Shown: positions 1-11,335 of the stretch, one piece after another
Layout of the letters: each line of letters begins with the position of its first letter
How positions within the stretch are numbered: the stretch's first letter is position 1
Assembly: GCA_027186245.1 (NCBI GenBank)
Contig: CP114483.1
Location: 18,186,220-18,250,219 of the forward strand
Source of the DNA: Coriaria nepalensis
Taxonomy: Eukaryota; Streptophyta; Magnoliopsida; Cucurbitales; Coriariaceae
DNA: 64,000 nucleotides
Direction of reading: 5' to 3'
The notes under the pieces: model-generated
Databases searched by the model: none
The model's input: the letters and a program-made list of their open reading frames with translations, nothing else
What the model was told of the DNA's origin: nothing
Program-made: the position numbers and the translations under genes

Positions 1-884
1 ATCACTTTAGACGAAATTCGCGTTTCAAACATGACTTTCGTGCATAACTTGCAGTTGATCTATTGAAGGCAACAATACATTTACTTCGCCTTAAAATCAT
101 GTCATTGCGGCTCTTCTAGTCATTAAATCATTATAAATGAATTCGAACAAATTATGTTTTTGCCCTTCAAACATGATTTTCTTACATAACCTGCAATTAA
201 TCTATTGAATACAACAATGCATTATTTTAGCCTTAAAGAGCATATCATTTAGTCTTTTCAGATCATTAAATTGTTTGAAAGGACTTCGAACTAATTCTAT
301 TTTCGCATTTAAAACACGACTTTCATGCATACCTTGCAATTGATCGACCGAAGGCAACTATGCATTTTTTTAGTGTTAAAGTCAGATGATTGCATCTCTT
401 TTACTCATTATATCATTCTAAAGCACTTCATACGAAATTCACCTTTTGAACATGCATTTCGTGCATAACTTGCAGTTGATCTATTGAAGGCAACTATGCA
501 TTTACTTAGCGTTAAAATCATGTCAATGAGGCTCTTCTAGTCATTAAATAATTATAAATGAATTCGAACGAATTATATTTTCACCCTTCAAACATGATTT
601 TCTTACATAACTTGTAATTAATCTATTGAAGACAACAATGCATTATTTTAGCCTTAAAGAGCATATCATTCAGTCTTTTCAGATCCTTAAATTGTTTGAA
701 AGCACTTCGAACTAATTCTATTTTTGCATTTAAAACACGGCTTTCATGCATAACTTGCAATTGATCTACTGAAGGCAACTATGCATTTTTTTAGTGTTAA
801 AGTCAAATTATTGCATCTCTTTTACTCATTAAATCATTCTAAATCACTTTAGACGAAATTCGCGTTTCAAACATGACTTTCGTG

Positions 885-923
885 CATAACTTGCAGTTGA
901 TCTATTGAAGGCAACTATGCATT
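885..923 (+). repeat. 39-bp box shared by all three monomers (A example)
   Basis: This segment starts CATAACTTGC and ends ATGCATT. The matching segments are 1027-1065 in B and 1170-1208 in C. By direct count, A and C differ at 2 of 39 positions, and A and B, and B and C, differ at 4 of 39. The rest of the monomers looks only about 60-65% similar. The box is also kept in the inverted arm, which belongs to another subfamily. Either selection or repeated exchange between monomers could keep it alike. It could be a protein-binding site, but no known binding motif is recognised in it. Confidence 0.85.
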
Positions 924-981
924 TACTTAGCGTTAAAATCATGTCAATGAGGCTCTTCTAGTCATTAAATAATTATAAATG

Positions 982-995
982 AATTCGAACGAATT
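982..995. repeat. Short dyad AATTCGAACGAATT in A monomers (example)
   Basis: Arms AATTCG and CGAATT are separated by AA. The dyad recurs once per 421 bp in a large share of left-arm A monomers and is damaged in others (AATTTGAACGAATT). Right-arm A monomers have a different arrangement around GAATTCGTTCG. It may be a binding site or simply ancestral sequence. Confidence 0.6.
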
Positions 996-1014
996 ATATT
1001 TTTACCCTTCAAAC

Positions 1015-1157
1015 ATGATTTTCTAACATAACTTGCAATTAATCTATTGAAGACAACAATGCATTATTTTAGCCTTAAAGAGCATATCATTTAGTCTTTT
1101 CAGATCATTAAATTGTTTGAAAGCACTTCGAACTAATTCTACTTTTGCATTTAAAAC
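1015..1157 (+). repeat. Reference B monomer (143 bp)
   Basis: This is a clean example of the B monomer. It starts ATGATTTTCT and ends GCATTTAAAAC. It is recognised by GCAATTAATCTATTGAAGAC in the conserved box (box at 1027-1065) and by TTTTAGCCTTAAAGAGCATA after it. Two main B variants alternate along the left arm: GAAGACAACAATGCATTA and GAATACAACAATGCTTTA. Confidence 0.95.
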
Positions 1158-1293
1158 ACGACTTTCATGCATAACTTGCAATTGATCTACTGAAGGCAAC
1201 TATGCATTTTTTTAGTGTTAAAGTCAAATTATTGCATCTCTTTTACTCATTAAATCATTCTAAATCACTTTAGACGAAATTCGCGTTTCAAAC
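1158..1293 (+). repeat. Reference C monomer (136 bp)
   Basis: This is a clean example of the C monomer. It starts ACGACTTTCATG and ends GCGTTTCAAAC. It is the shortest of the three and carries a run of seven T after the box (GCATTTTTTTAGTG). It is recognised by GCAATTGATCTACTG in the conserved box (1170-1208). A frequent variant has GATCGACCG or GATCGATCG in place of GATCTACTG. Confidence 0.95.
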
Positions 1294-4200
1294 ATGACTT
1301 TCGTGCATAACTTGCAGTTGATCTATTGAAGGCAACAATACATTTACTTAGCCTTAAAATCATGTCATTGCGGCTCTTCTAGTCATTAAATCATTATAAA
1401 TGAATTCGAACGAATTATATTTTTGCCATCCAAACATGATTTTCTTACATAACCTGCAATTAATCTATTGAATACAACAAGGCATTATTTTAGCCTTAAA
1501 GAGCATATCATTCAGTATTTTCAGATCATTAAATTGTTTGAAAGCACTTCGAACTAATTCTATTTTCGCATTTAAAACACGACTTTCATGCATAACTTGC
1601 AATTGATCGACCGAAGGCAACTATGCATTTTTTTAGTGTTAAAGTCAGATGATTGCATCTCTTTTACTCATTATATCATTCTAAAGCACTTCATACGAAA
1701 TTCACCTTTTGAACATGACTTTCGTGCATAACTTGCAGTTGATCTATTGAAGGCAACTATGCATTTACTTAGCGTTAAAATCATGTCAATGAGGCTCTTC
1801 TAGTCATTAAATAATTATAAATGAATTCGAACGAATTATATTTTTACCCTTCAAACATGATTTTCTAACATAACTTGCAATTAATCTATTGAAGACAACA
1901 ATGCATTATTTTAGCCTTAACGAGCATATCATTTAGTCTTTTCAGATCATTAAACTGTTTGAAAGCACTTCGAACTAATTCTATTTTTGCATTTAAAACA
2001 CGGCTTTCATGCATAACTTGCAATTGATCTACTGAAGGCAACTATGCATTTTTTTAGTGTTAAAGTCAAATTATTGCATCTCTTTTACTCATTAAATCAT
2101 TCTAAATCACTTTAGACGAAATTCGCGTTTCAAACATGACTTTCGTGCATAACTTGCAGTTGATCTATTGAAGGCAACTATGCATTTACTTAGCGTTAAA
2201 ATCATGTCAATGAGGCTCTTCTAGTCATTAAATAATTATAAATGAATTCGAACGAATTATATTTTTACCCTTCAAACATGATTTTCTAACATAACTTGCA
2301 ATTAATCTATTGAAGACAACAATGCATTATTTTAGCCTTAAAGAGCATATCATTTAGTCTTTTCAGATCATTAAATTGTTTGAAAGCACTTCGAACTAAT
2401 TCTATTTTTGCATTTAAAACACGACTTTCATGCATAACTTGCAATTGATCTACTGAAGGCAACTATGCATTTTTTTAGTGTTAAAGTCATATTATTGCAT
2501 CTTTTTTACTCATTCAATAATTCTAAATCACTTCAGACGAAATTCGCCTTTTAAACATGACTTTCGTGCATAACTTGTAGTTGATCTATCGAAGGAAACT
2601 ATACATTTACTTATCCTTAAAAATCATGTCATTGAGGCTCTTCTAGTCATTAAATCACTATAAATGAATTTGAACGACTTATGTTTTTGCCATCCAAACA
2701 TGATTTTCTTACATAACCTGCAATTAATCTATTGAATACAACAAGGCATTATTTTAGCCTTAAAGAGCATATCATTCAGTATTTTCAGATCATTAAATTG
2801 TTTGAAAGCACTTCGAACTAATTCTATTTTCGCATTTAAAACACGACTTTCATGCATAACTTGCAATTGATCGACCGAAGGCAACTATGCATTTTTTTAG
2901 TGTTAAAGTCAGATGATTGCATCTCTTTTACTCATTATATCATTCTAAAGCACTTCATACGAAATTCACCTTTTGAACATGACTTTCGTGCATAACTTGC
3001 AGTTGATCTATTGAAGGCAACTATGCATTTACTTAGCGTTAAAATCATGTCAATGAGGCTCTTCTAGTCATTAAATAATTATAAATGAATTCGAACGAAT
3101 TATATTTTTACCCTTCAAACATGATTTTCTAACATAACTTGCAATTAATCTATTGAAGACAACAATGCATTATTTTAGCCTTAACGAGCATATCATTTAG
3201 TCTTTTCAGATCATTAAACTGTTTGAAAGCACTTCGAACTAATTCTATTTTTGCATTTAAAACACGACTTTCATGCATAACTTGCAATTGATCTACTGAA
3301 GGCAACTATGCATTGTTTTAGTGTTAAATTCATATTATTGCATCTTTTTTACTCATTAAATAATTCTAAATCACTTAAGACGAAATTCGCTTTTTAAACA
3401 TGACTTTCGTGCATAACTTGTAGTTGATCTACTGAAGGAAACTATACATTTACTTACCCTTAAAATCATGTCATTGGGGCTCTTCTAGTCATTAAATTAT
3501 TTTAAATGAATTTGAACGAATTATGTTTTTCCCTTCAAACATGATTTTCTTACATAACTTGCAATTAATCTATTGAATACAACAATGCATTATTTTAGCC
3601 TTAAAGAGCATATCATTCAGTCTTTTCAGATCATTAAATTGTTTGAAAGCACTTCGAACTAATTCTATTTTCGCATTTAAAACACGACTTTCATGCATAA
3701 CTTGCAATTGATCGATCGAAGGCAACTATGCATTTTTTTAGTGATAAAGTCAGATAATTGCATCTCTTTTACTCATTATATCGTTCTAAAGCACTTCCTA
3801 CGAAATTCACCTTTTGAACATGACTTTCGTGCATAACTTGCAGTTGATCTATTGAAGGCAACTATGCATTTACTTAGCGTTAAAATCATGTCAATGAGGC
3901 TCTTCTAGTCACTGAATAATTATAAATGAATTCGAACGAATTATATTTTTACCCTTCAAACATGATTTTCTTACGTAACTTGCAATTAATCTATTGAAGA
4001 CAACAATGCATTATTTTAGCCTTAAAGAGCATATCATTCAGTCTTTTCAGATCATTAAATTGTTTGGAAGCACTTCGAACTAATTCTATTTTTGCATTTA
4101 AAACACGACTTTCATGCATAACTTGCAATTGATCTACTGAAGGCAACTATGCATTTTTTTAGTGTTAAAGTCAGATGATTGCATCTCTTTTACTCATTAT

Positions 4201-5503
4201 ATCATTCTAAAGCACTTCATACGAAATTCACCTTTTGAACATGACTTTCGTGCATAACTTGCAGTTGATCTATTGAAGGCAACTATGCATTTACTTAGCG
4301 TTAAAATCATGTCAATGAGGCTCTTCTAATCATTAAATAATTATAAATGAATTCGAACGAATTATATTTTTACCCTTCAAACATGATTTTCTTACATAAC
4401 TTGGAATTAATCTATTGATGACAACAATGCAGTATTTTAGCCTTAAAGAGCATATCATTCAGTCTTTTCAGATCATTAAATTGTTTGGAAGCACTCCGAA
4501 CTAATTCTATTTTTGCATTTAAAACACGACTTTCATGCATAACTTGCAATTGATCTACTGAAGGCAACTATGCATTTTTTTAGTGTTAAAGTCAAATTAT
4601 TGCATCTCTTTTACTCATTAAATCATTCTAAATCACTTTAGACGAAATTCGCGTTTCAAACATGACTTTCGTGCATAACTTGCAGTTGATCTATTGAAGG
4701 CAACAATACATTTACTTCGCCTTAAAATCATGTCATTGCGGCTCTTCTAGTCATTAAATCATTATAAATGAATTCGAACAAATTATGTTTTTGCCCTTCA
4801 AACATGATTTTCTTACATAACTTGCAATTAATCTATTGATGACAACAATGCAGTATTTTAGCCTTAAAGAGCATATCATTCAGTCTTTTCAGATCATTAA
4901 ATTGTTTGAAAGCACTTCGAACTAATTCTATTTTCGCATTTAAAGCACGACTTTCATGCATAACTTGCAATTGATCGACCGAAGGCAACTATGCATTTTT
5001 TTAGTGTTAAAGTCAGATGATTGCATCTCTTTTACTCATTATATCATTCTAAAGCACTTCATACGAAATTCACCTTTTGAACATGACTTTCGTGCATAAC
5101 TTGCAGTTGATCTATTGAAGGCAACTATGCATTTACTTAGCGTTAAAATCATGTCAATGAGGCTCTTCTAATCATTAAATAATTATAAATGAATTCGAAC
5201 GAATTATATTTTTACCCTTCAAACATGATTTTCTTACATAACTTGCAATTAATCTATTGATGACAACAATGCAGTATTTTAGCCTTAAAGAGCATATCAT
5301 TCAGTCTTTTCAGATCATTAAATTGTTTGGAAGCACTTCGAACTAATTCTATTTTTGCATTTAAAACACGACTTTCATGCATAACTTGCAATTGATCTAC
5401 TGAAGGCAACTATGCATTTTTTTAGTGTTAAAGTCAAATTATTGCATCTCTTTTACTCATTAAATCATTCTAAATCACTTTAGACGAAATTCGCGTTTCA
5501 AAC

Positions 5504-5930
5504 ATGACTTTCGTGCATTACTTGCAGTTGATCTATTGAAGGCAACAATACATTTACTTAGCCTTAAAATCATGTCATTGCGGCTCTTCTAGTCATTAAA
5601 TCATTATAAATGAATTCGAACGAATTATGTTTTTGCCCTTCAAACATGATTTTCTTACATAACCTGCAATTAATCTATTGAATACAACAATGCTTTATTT
5701 TAGCCTTAAAGTGCATATCATTCAGTCTTCTCAGATCATTAAATTATTTGAAAGCACTTCGAACTAATTCTATTTTCGCATTTAAAACACGACTTTCATG
5801 CATTACTTGCAGTTGGTCTATTGAAGGCAACTATGCATTTACTTAGCGTTAAAATCATGTCAATGAGGCACTTCTAGTCATTAAATAATTATAAATGAAT
5901 TCGAACGAATTATATTTTTACCCTTCAAAC
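5504..5930 (+). repeat. A-B dimer (285 bp) followed by C/A hybrid monomer, copy 1
   Basis: A (5504-5645) and B (5646-5788) are followed not by C but by a 142-bp hybrid (5789-5930). It starts as C (ACGACTTTCATGCAT) and continues as A (ACTTGCAGTTG). The switch lies in the conserved box. One whole monomer (about 136 bp) is therefore missing. The preceding A already has the rare CATTACTTGC variant, so the hybrid probably arose by mispairing with that or a sister monomer. Confidence 0.9.
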
Positions 5931-7473
5931 ATGATTTTCTAACATAACTTGCAATTAATCTATTGAAGACAACAATGCATTATTTTAGACTTAAAGAGCA
6001 CATTATTCAGTCTTTTGATATCAATAAATTGTTTGAAAGCACTTCGAACCAATTCTAATTTTGCATTTAAAACACAACTTTCTTGCATAACTTGCAATTG
6101 ATCTACTGAAGGCAACTATGCATTGTTTTAGTGTTAAAGTCATATTATTGCATCTTTTTTACTCATTCAATAATTCTAAATCACTTCAGACGAAATTCGC
6201 CTTTTAAACATGACTTTCGTGCATAACTTGTAGTTGATCTATCGAAGGAAACTATACATTTACTTATCCTTAAAAATCATGTCATTGAGGCTCTTCTAGT
6301 CATTAAATCATTATAAATGAATTTGAACGAATTATGTTTTTGCCCTCCAAACATGATTTTCTTACATAACCTGCAATTAATCTATTGAATACAACAATGC
6401 ATTATTTTAGCCTTAAAGAGCATATCATTCAGTATTTTCAGATCATTAAATTGTTTGAATGCACTACGAACTAATTCTATTTTTGCATTTAAAACACGAC
6501 TTTCAGGCATAACTTGCAATTGATCTACTGAAGGCAACTATGCATTTTTTTAGTGTTAAAGTCAAATTATTGCATCTCTTTTACTCATTAAATCATTCTA
6601 AATCACTTTAGACGAAATTCGCGTTTCAAACATGACTTTCGTGCATAACTTGCAGTTGATCTATTGAAGGCAACAATACATTTACTTCGCCTTAAAATCA
6701 TGTCATTGCGGCTCTTCTAGTCATTAAATCATTATAAATGAATTCGAACAAATTATGTTTTTGCCCTTCAAACATGATTTTCTTACATAACTTGCAATTA
6801 ATCTATTGATGACAACAATGCAGTATTTTAGCCTTAAAGAGAATATCATTCAGTCTTTTCAGATCATTAAATTGTTTGAAAGCACTTCGAACTAATTCTA
6901 TTTTCGCATTTAAAGCACGACTTTCATGCATAACTTGCAATTGATCGACCGAAGGCAACTATGCATTTTTTTAGTTTTAAAGTCAGATGATTGCATCTCT
7001 TTTACTCATTATATCATTCTAAAGCACTTCATACGAAATTCACCTTTTGAACATGACTTTCGTGCATAACTTGCAGTTGATCTATTGAAGGCAACTATGC
7101 ATTTACTTAGCGTTAAAATCATGTCAATGAGGCTCTTCTAATCATTAAATAATTATAAATGAATTCGAACGAATTATATTTTTACCCTTCAAACATGATT
7201 TTCTTACATAACTTGCAATTAATCTATTGATGACAACAATGCAGTATTTTAGCCTTAAAGAGCATATCATTCAGTCTTTTCAGATCATTAAATTGTTTGG
7301 AAGCACTTCGAACTAATTCTATTTTTGCATTTAAAACACGACTTTCATTCATAACTTGCAATTGATCTACTGAAGGCAACTATGCATTTTTTTAGTGTTA
7401 AAGTCAAATTATTGCATCTCTTTTACTCATTAAATCATTCTAAATCACTTTAGACGAAATTCGCGTTTCAAAC

Positions 7474-7900
7474 ATGACTTTCGTGCATTACTTGCAGTTG
7501 ATCTATTGAAGGCAACAATACATTTACTTAGCCTTAAAATCATGTCATTGCGGCTCTTCTAGTCATTAAATCATTATAAATGAATTCGAACGAATTATGT
7601 TTTTGCCCTTCAAACATGATTTTCTTACATAACCTGCAATTAATCTATTGAATACAACAATGCTTTATTTTAGCCTTAAAGTGCATATCATTCAGTCTTC
7701 TCAGATCATTAAATTATCTGAAAGCACTTCGAACTAATTCTATTTTCGCATTTAAAACACGACTTTCATGCATTACTTGCAGTTGGTCTATTGAAGGCAA
7801 CTATGCATTTACTTAACGTTAAAATCATGTCAATGAGGCACTTCTAGTCATTAAATAATTATAAATGAATTCGAACGAATTATATTTTTACCCTTCAAAC
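7474..7900 (+). repeat. A-B dimer followed by C/A hybrid monomer, copy 2
   Basis: This is the same arrangement as at 5504-5930, with the hybrid at 7759-7900. It is a passenger of the 1,970-bp duplication and not an independent event, because the breakpoint and the rare variants are the same. Confidence 0.9.
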
Positions 7901-8440
7901 ATGATTTTCTAACATAACTTGCAATTAATCTATTGAAGACAACAATGCATTATTTTAGACTTAAAGAGCATATTATTCAGTCTTTTGATATCAATAAATT
8001 GTTTGAAAGCACTTCGAACCAATTCTAATTTTGCATTTAAAACACAACTTTCTTGCATAACTTGCAATTGATCTACTGAAGGCAACTATGCATTGTTTTA
8101 GTGTTAAAGTCATATTATTGCATCTTTTTTACTCATTCAATAATTCTAAATCACTTCAGACGAAATTCGCCTTTTAAACATGACTTTCGTGCATAACTTG
8201 TAGTTGATCTATCGAAGGAAACTATACATTTACTTATCCTTAAAAATCATGTCATTGAGGCTCTTCTAGTCATTAAATCATTATAAATGAATTTGAACGA
8301 ATTATGTTTTTGCCCTCCAAACATGATTTTCTTACATAACCTGCAATTAATCTATTGAATACAACAATGCATTATTTTAGCCTTAAAGAGCATATCATTC
8401 AGTATTTTCAGATCATTAAATTGTTTGAAAGCACTTCGAA

Positions 8441-11335
8441 CTAATTCTATTTTTGCATTTAAAACACGACTTTCATGCATAACTTGCAATTGATCGACCG
8501 AAGGCAACTATGCATTTTTTTAGTGTTAAAGTCAGATGATTGCATCTCTTTTACTCATTATATCATTCTAAAGCACTTCATACGAAATTCACCTTTTGAA
8601 CATGACTTTCGTGCATAACTTGCAGTTGATCTATTGAAGGCAACTATGCATTTACTTAGCGTTAAAATCATGTCAATGAGGCTCTTCTAGTCATTAAATA
8701 ATTATAAATGAATTCGAACGAATTATATTTTTACCCTTCAAACATGATTTTCTAACATAACTTGCAATTAATCTATTGAAGACAACAATGCATTATTTTA
8801 GCCTTAAAGAGCATATCATTTAGTCTTTTCAGATCATTAAATTGTTTGAAAGCACTTCGAACTAATTCTATTTTTGCATTTAAAACACGACTTTCATGCA
8901 TAACTTGCAATTGATCTACTGAAGGCAACTATGCATTTTTTTGGTGTTAAAGTCAAATTATTGCATCTCTTTTACTCATTAAATCATTCTAAATCACTTT
9001 AGACGAAATTCGCGTTTCAAACATGACTTTCGTGCATAACTTGCAGTTGATCTATTGAAGGCAACAATACATTTACTTCGCCTTAAAATCATGTCATTGC
9101 GGCTCTTCTAGTCATTAAATCATTATAAATGAATTCGAACAACTTATGTTTTTGCCCTTCAAACATGATTTTCTAACATAACTTGCAATTAATCTATTGA
9201 AGACAACAATGCATTATTTTAGCCTTAAAGAGCATATCATTTAGTCTTTTCAGATCATTAAATTGTTTGAAAGCACTTCGAACTAATTCTATTTTTGCAT
9301 TTAAAACACGACTTTCATGAATAACTTGCAATTGATCTACTGAAGGCAACTATGCATTGTTTTAGTGTTAAATTCATATTATTGCATCTTTTTTACTCAT
9401 TAAATAATTCTAAATCACTTCAGACGAAATTCGCTTTTTAAACATGACTTTCGTGCATAACTTGTAGTTGATCTACTAAAGGAAACTATACATTTACTTA
9501 CCCTTAAAATCATGTCATTGAGGCTCTTCTAGTCATTAAATCATTATAAATGAATTCGAACAAATTATGTTTTTGCCCTTCAAACATGATTTTCTTACAT
9601 AACTTGCAATTAATCTATTGATGACAACAATGCAGTATTTTAGCCTTAAAGAGCATATCATTCAGTCTTTTCAGATCATTAAATTGTTTGAAAGCACTTC
9701 TAACTAATTCTATTTTCGCATTTAAAGCACGACTTTCATGAATAACTTGCAATTGATCGACCGAAGGCAACTATGCATTTTTTTAGTGTTAAAGTCAGAT
9801 GATTGCATCGCTTTTACTCATTATATCATTCTAAAGCACTTCATACGAAATTCACCTTTTGAACATGACTTTCGTGCATAACTTGCAGTTGATCTATTGA
9901 AGGCAACTATGCATTTACTTAGCGTTAAAATCATGTCAATGAGGCTCTTCTAATCATTAAATAATTATAAATGAATTCGAACGAATTATATTTTTACCCT
10001 TCAAACATGATTTTCTTACATAACTTGCAATTAATCTATTGATGACAACAATGCAGTATTTTAGCCTTAAAGAGCATATCATTCAGTCTTTTCAGATCAT
10101 TAAATTGTTTGAAAGCACTTCGAACTAATTCTATTTTTGCATTTAAAACACGACTTTCATGCATAACTTGCAATTGATCTACTGAAGGCAACTATGCATT
10201 GTTTTTGTGTTAAATTCATATTATTGCATCTTTTTTACTCATTAAATAATTCTAAATCACTTCAGACGAAATTCGCTTTTTAAACATGACTTTCGTGCAT
10301 AACTTGTAGTTGATCTACTGAAGGAAACTATACATTTACTTAGCCTTAAAATCATGTCATTGAGGCTCTTCTAGTCATTAAATCATTTTAAATGAATTTG
10401 AACGAATTATGTTTTTCCCTTCAAACATGATTTTCTTACATAACCTGTAATTAATCTATTGAATACAACAATGCATTATTTTAGCCTTAAAGAGCATATC
10501 ATTCAGTCTTTTCAGATCATTAAATTGTTTGAAAGCACTTCGAACTAATTCTATTTTCGCATTTAAAACACGACTTTCATGCATAACTTTCAATTGATCG
10601 ATCGAAGGCAACTATGCATTTTTTTAGTGATAAAGTCAGATAATTGCATCTCTTTTACTCATTATATCATTCTAAAGCACTTCATACGAAATTCACCTTT
10701 TGAACATGACTTTCGTGCATAACTTGCAGTTGATCTATTGAAGGCAACTATGCATTTACTTAGCGTTAAATTCATGTCAATGAGGCTCTTCTAGTCACTA
10801 AATAATTATAAATGAATTCGAACGAATTATATTTTTACCCTTCAAACATGATTTTCTTACATAACTTGCAATTAATCTATTGAAGACAACAATGCATTAT
10901 TTTAGCCTTAAAGAGCATATCATTCAGTCTTTTCAGATCATTAAATTGTTTGAAAGCACTTCGAACTAATTCTATTTTTGCATTTAAAACACGACTTTCA
11001 TGCATAACTTGCAATTGATCTACGGAAGGCAACTATGTGTTTTTTTAGTGTTAATGTCATATTACTGCATCTCTTTTACTCATTAAATCATTCTAAATCA
11101 CTTCGCACGAAATTCACCTTTTGAACATGACTTTCGTGCATAACTTGCAGTTGATCTATTAAAGGGAACTATGCATTTACTTACTGTTAAAATCATGTCA
11201 TTGAGGATCTTCTAGTCATTAAATCATTATAAATGAATTCGAACGAATTATATTTTTGCCCTTCGAACATGATTTTCTTACATAACCTGCAATTAATCTA
11301 TTGAATACAACAATGCTTTATTTTAGCCTTAAAAT
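8441..11335 (+). repeat. Left-arm domain between major amplifications
   Basis: Ordinary trimers with A starts at 8602, 9023, 9444, 9865, 10286, 10706 and 11127. They mix the variants found on both sides (TGCGGCTC, GTAGTTGATCTACTG, ATACGAAATTCACC). I see no clean longer period and no non-satellite sequence. Confidence 0.85.

Larger units (their letters stand above)
873..1014 (+). repeat. Reference A monomer (142 bp)
   Basis: This is a clean example of the A monomer. It starts ATGACTTTCGTG and ends CCCTTCAAAC. It contains the conserved box at 885-923 and the dyad AATTCGAACGAATT at 982-995, which includes an EcoRI site overlapping its left end. A monomers diagnostically have GCAGTTGATCTATTG in the box. 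Variants elsewhere have GTAGTTGATCTACTG and a GAATTTGAACG dyad that has lost the EcoRI site. Confidence 0.95.
1..4500 (+). repeat. Left-arm domain 1, with 1,263-bp three-unit repeats
   Basis: A starts lie at 31, 452, 873, 1294, 1715, 2136, 2557, 2979, 3400, 3820 and 4241. Units 31-1293 and 1294-2556 form a 1,263-bp (3 x 421) direct repeat. In both copies an A with TGCGGCTC is followed by a unit entered through ATACGAAATTCACC. Part of a third copy follows to about 3,330, sharing the rare B variant GAATACAACAAGGC (1436 unit and 2557 unit). From about 3,330 to 4,500 the units are ordinary trimers without a clear longer period. Confidence 0.85.
4501..8440 (+). repeat. Two tandem copies of a 1,970-bp repeat (4501-6470, 6471-8440)
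   Basis: A starts lie at 4662, 5083, 5504, 5789 (hybrid), 6210 / 6632, 7053, 7474, 7759 (hybrid), 8180. The length equals five 421-bp units minus one C monomer. Each copy carries the same A-B dimer and hybrid monomer, and the same rare CATTACTTGC variant (5801 and 7771), which fixes the period at exactly 1,970. The two copies look nearly identical, so the duplication is recent and happened after the hybrid formed. Confidence 0.9.

Noticed and set aside
873..1293. Unit length equal to 40 helical turns (421 / 10.5)
   Set aside because: The numerical fit is close, but the individual monomers (142, 143, 136) do not fit whole turns and many units are 420-425 bp, so this is probably coincidence.
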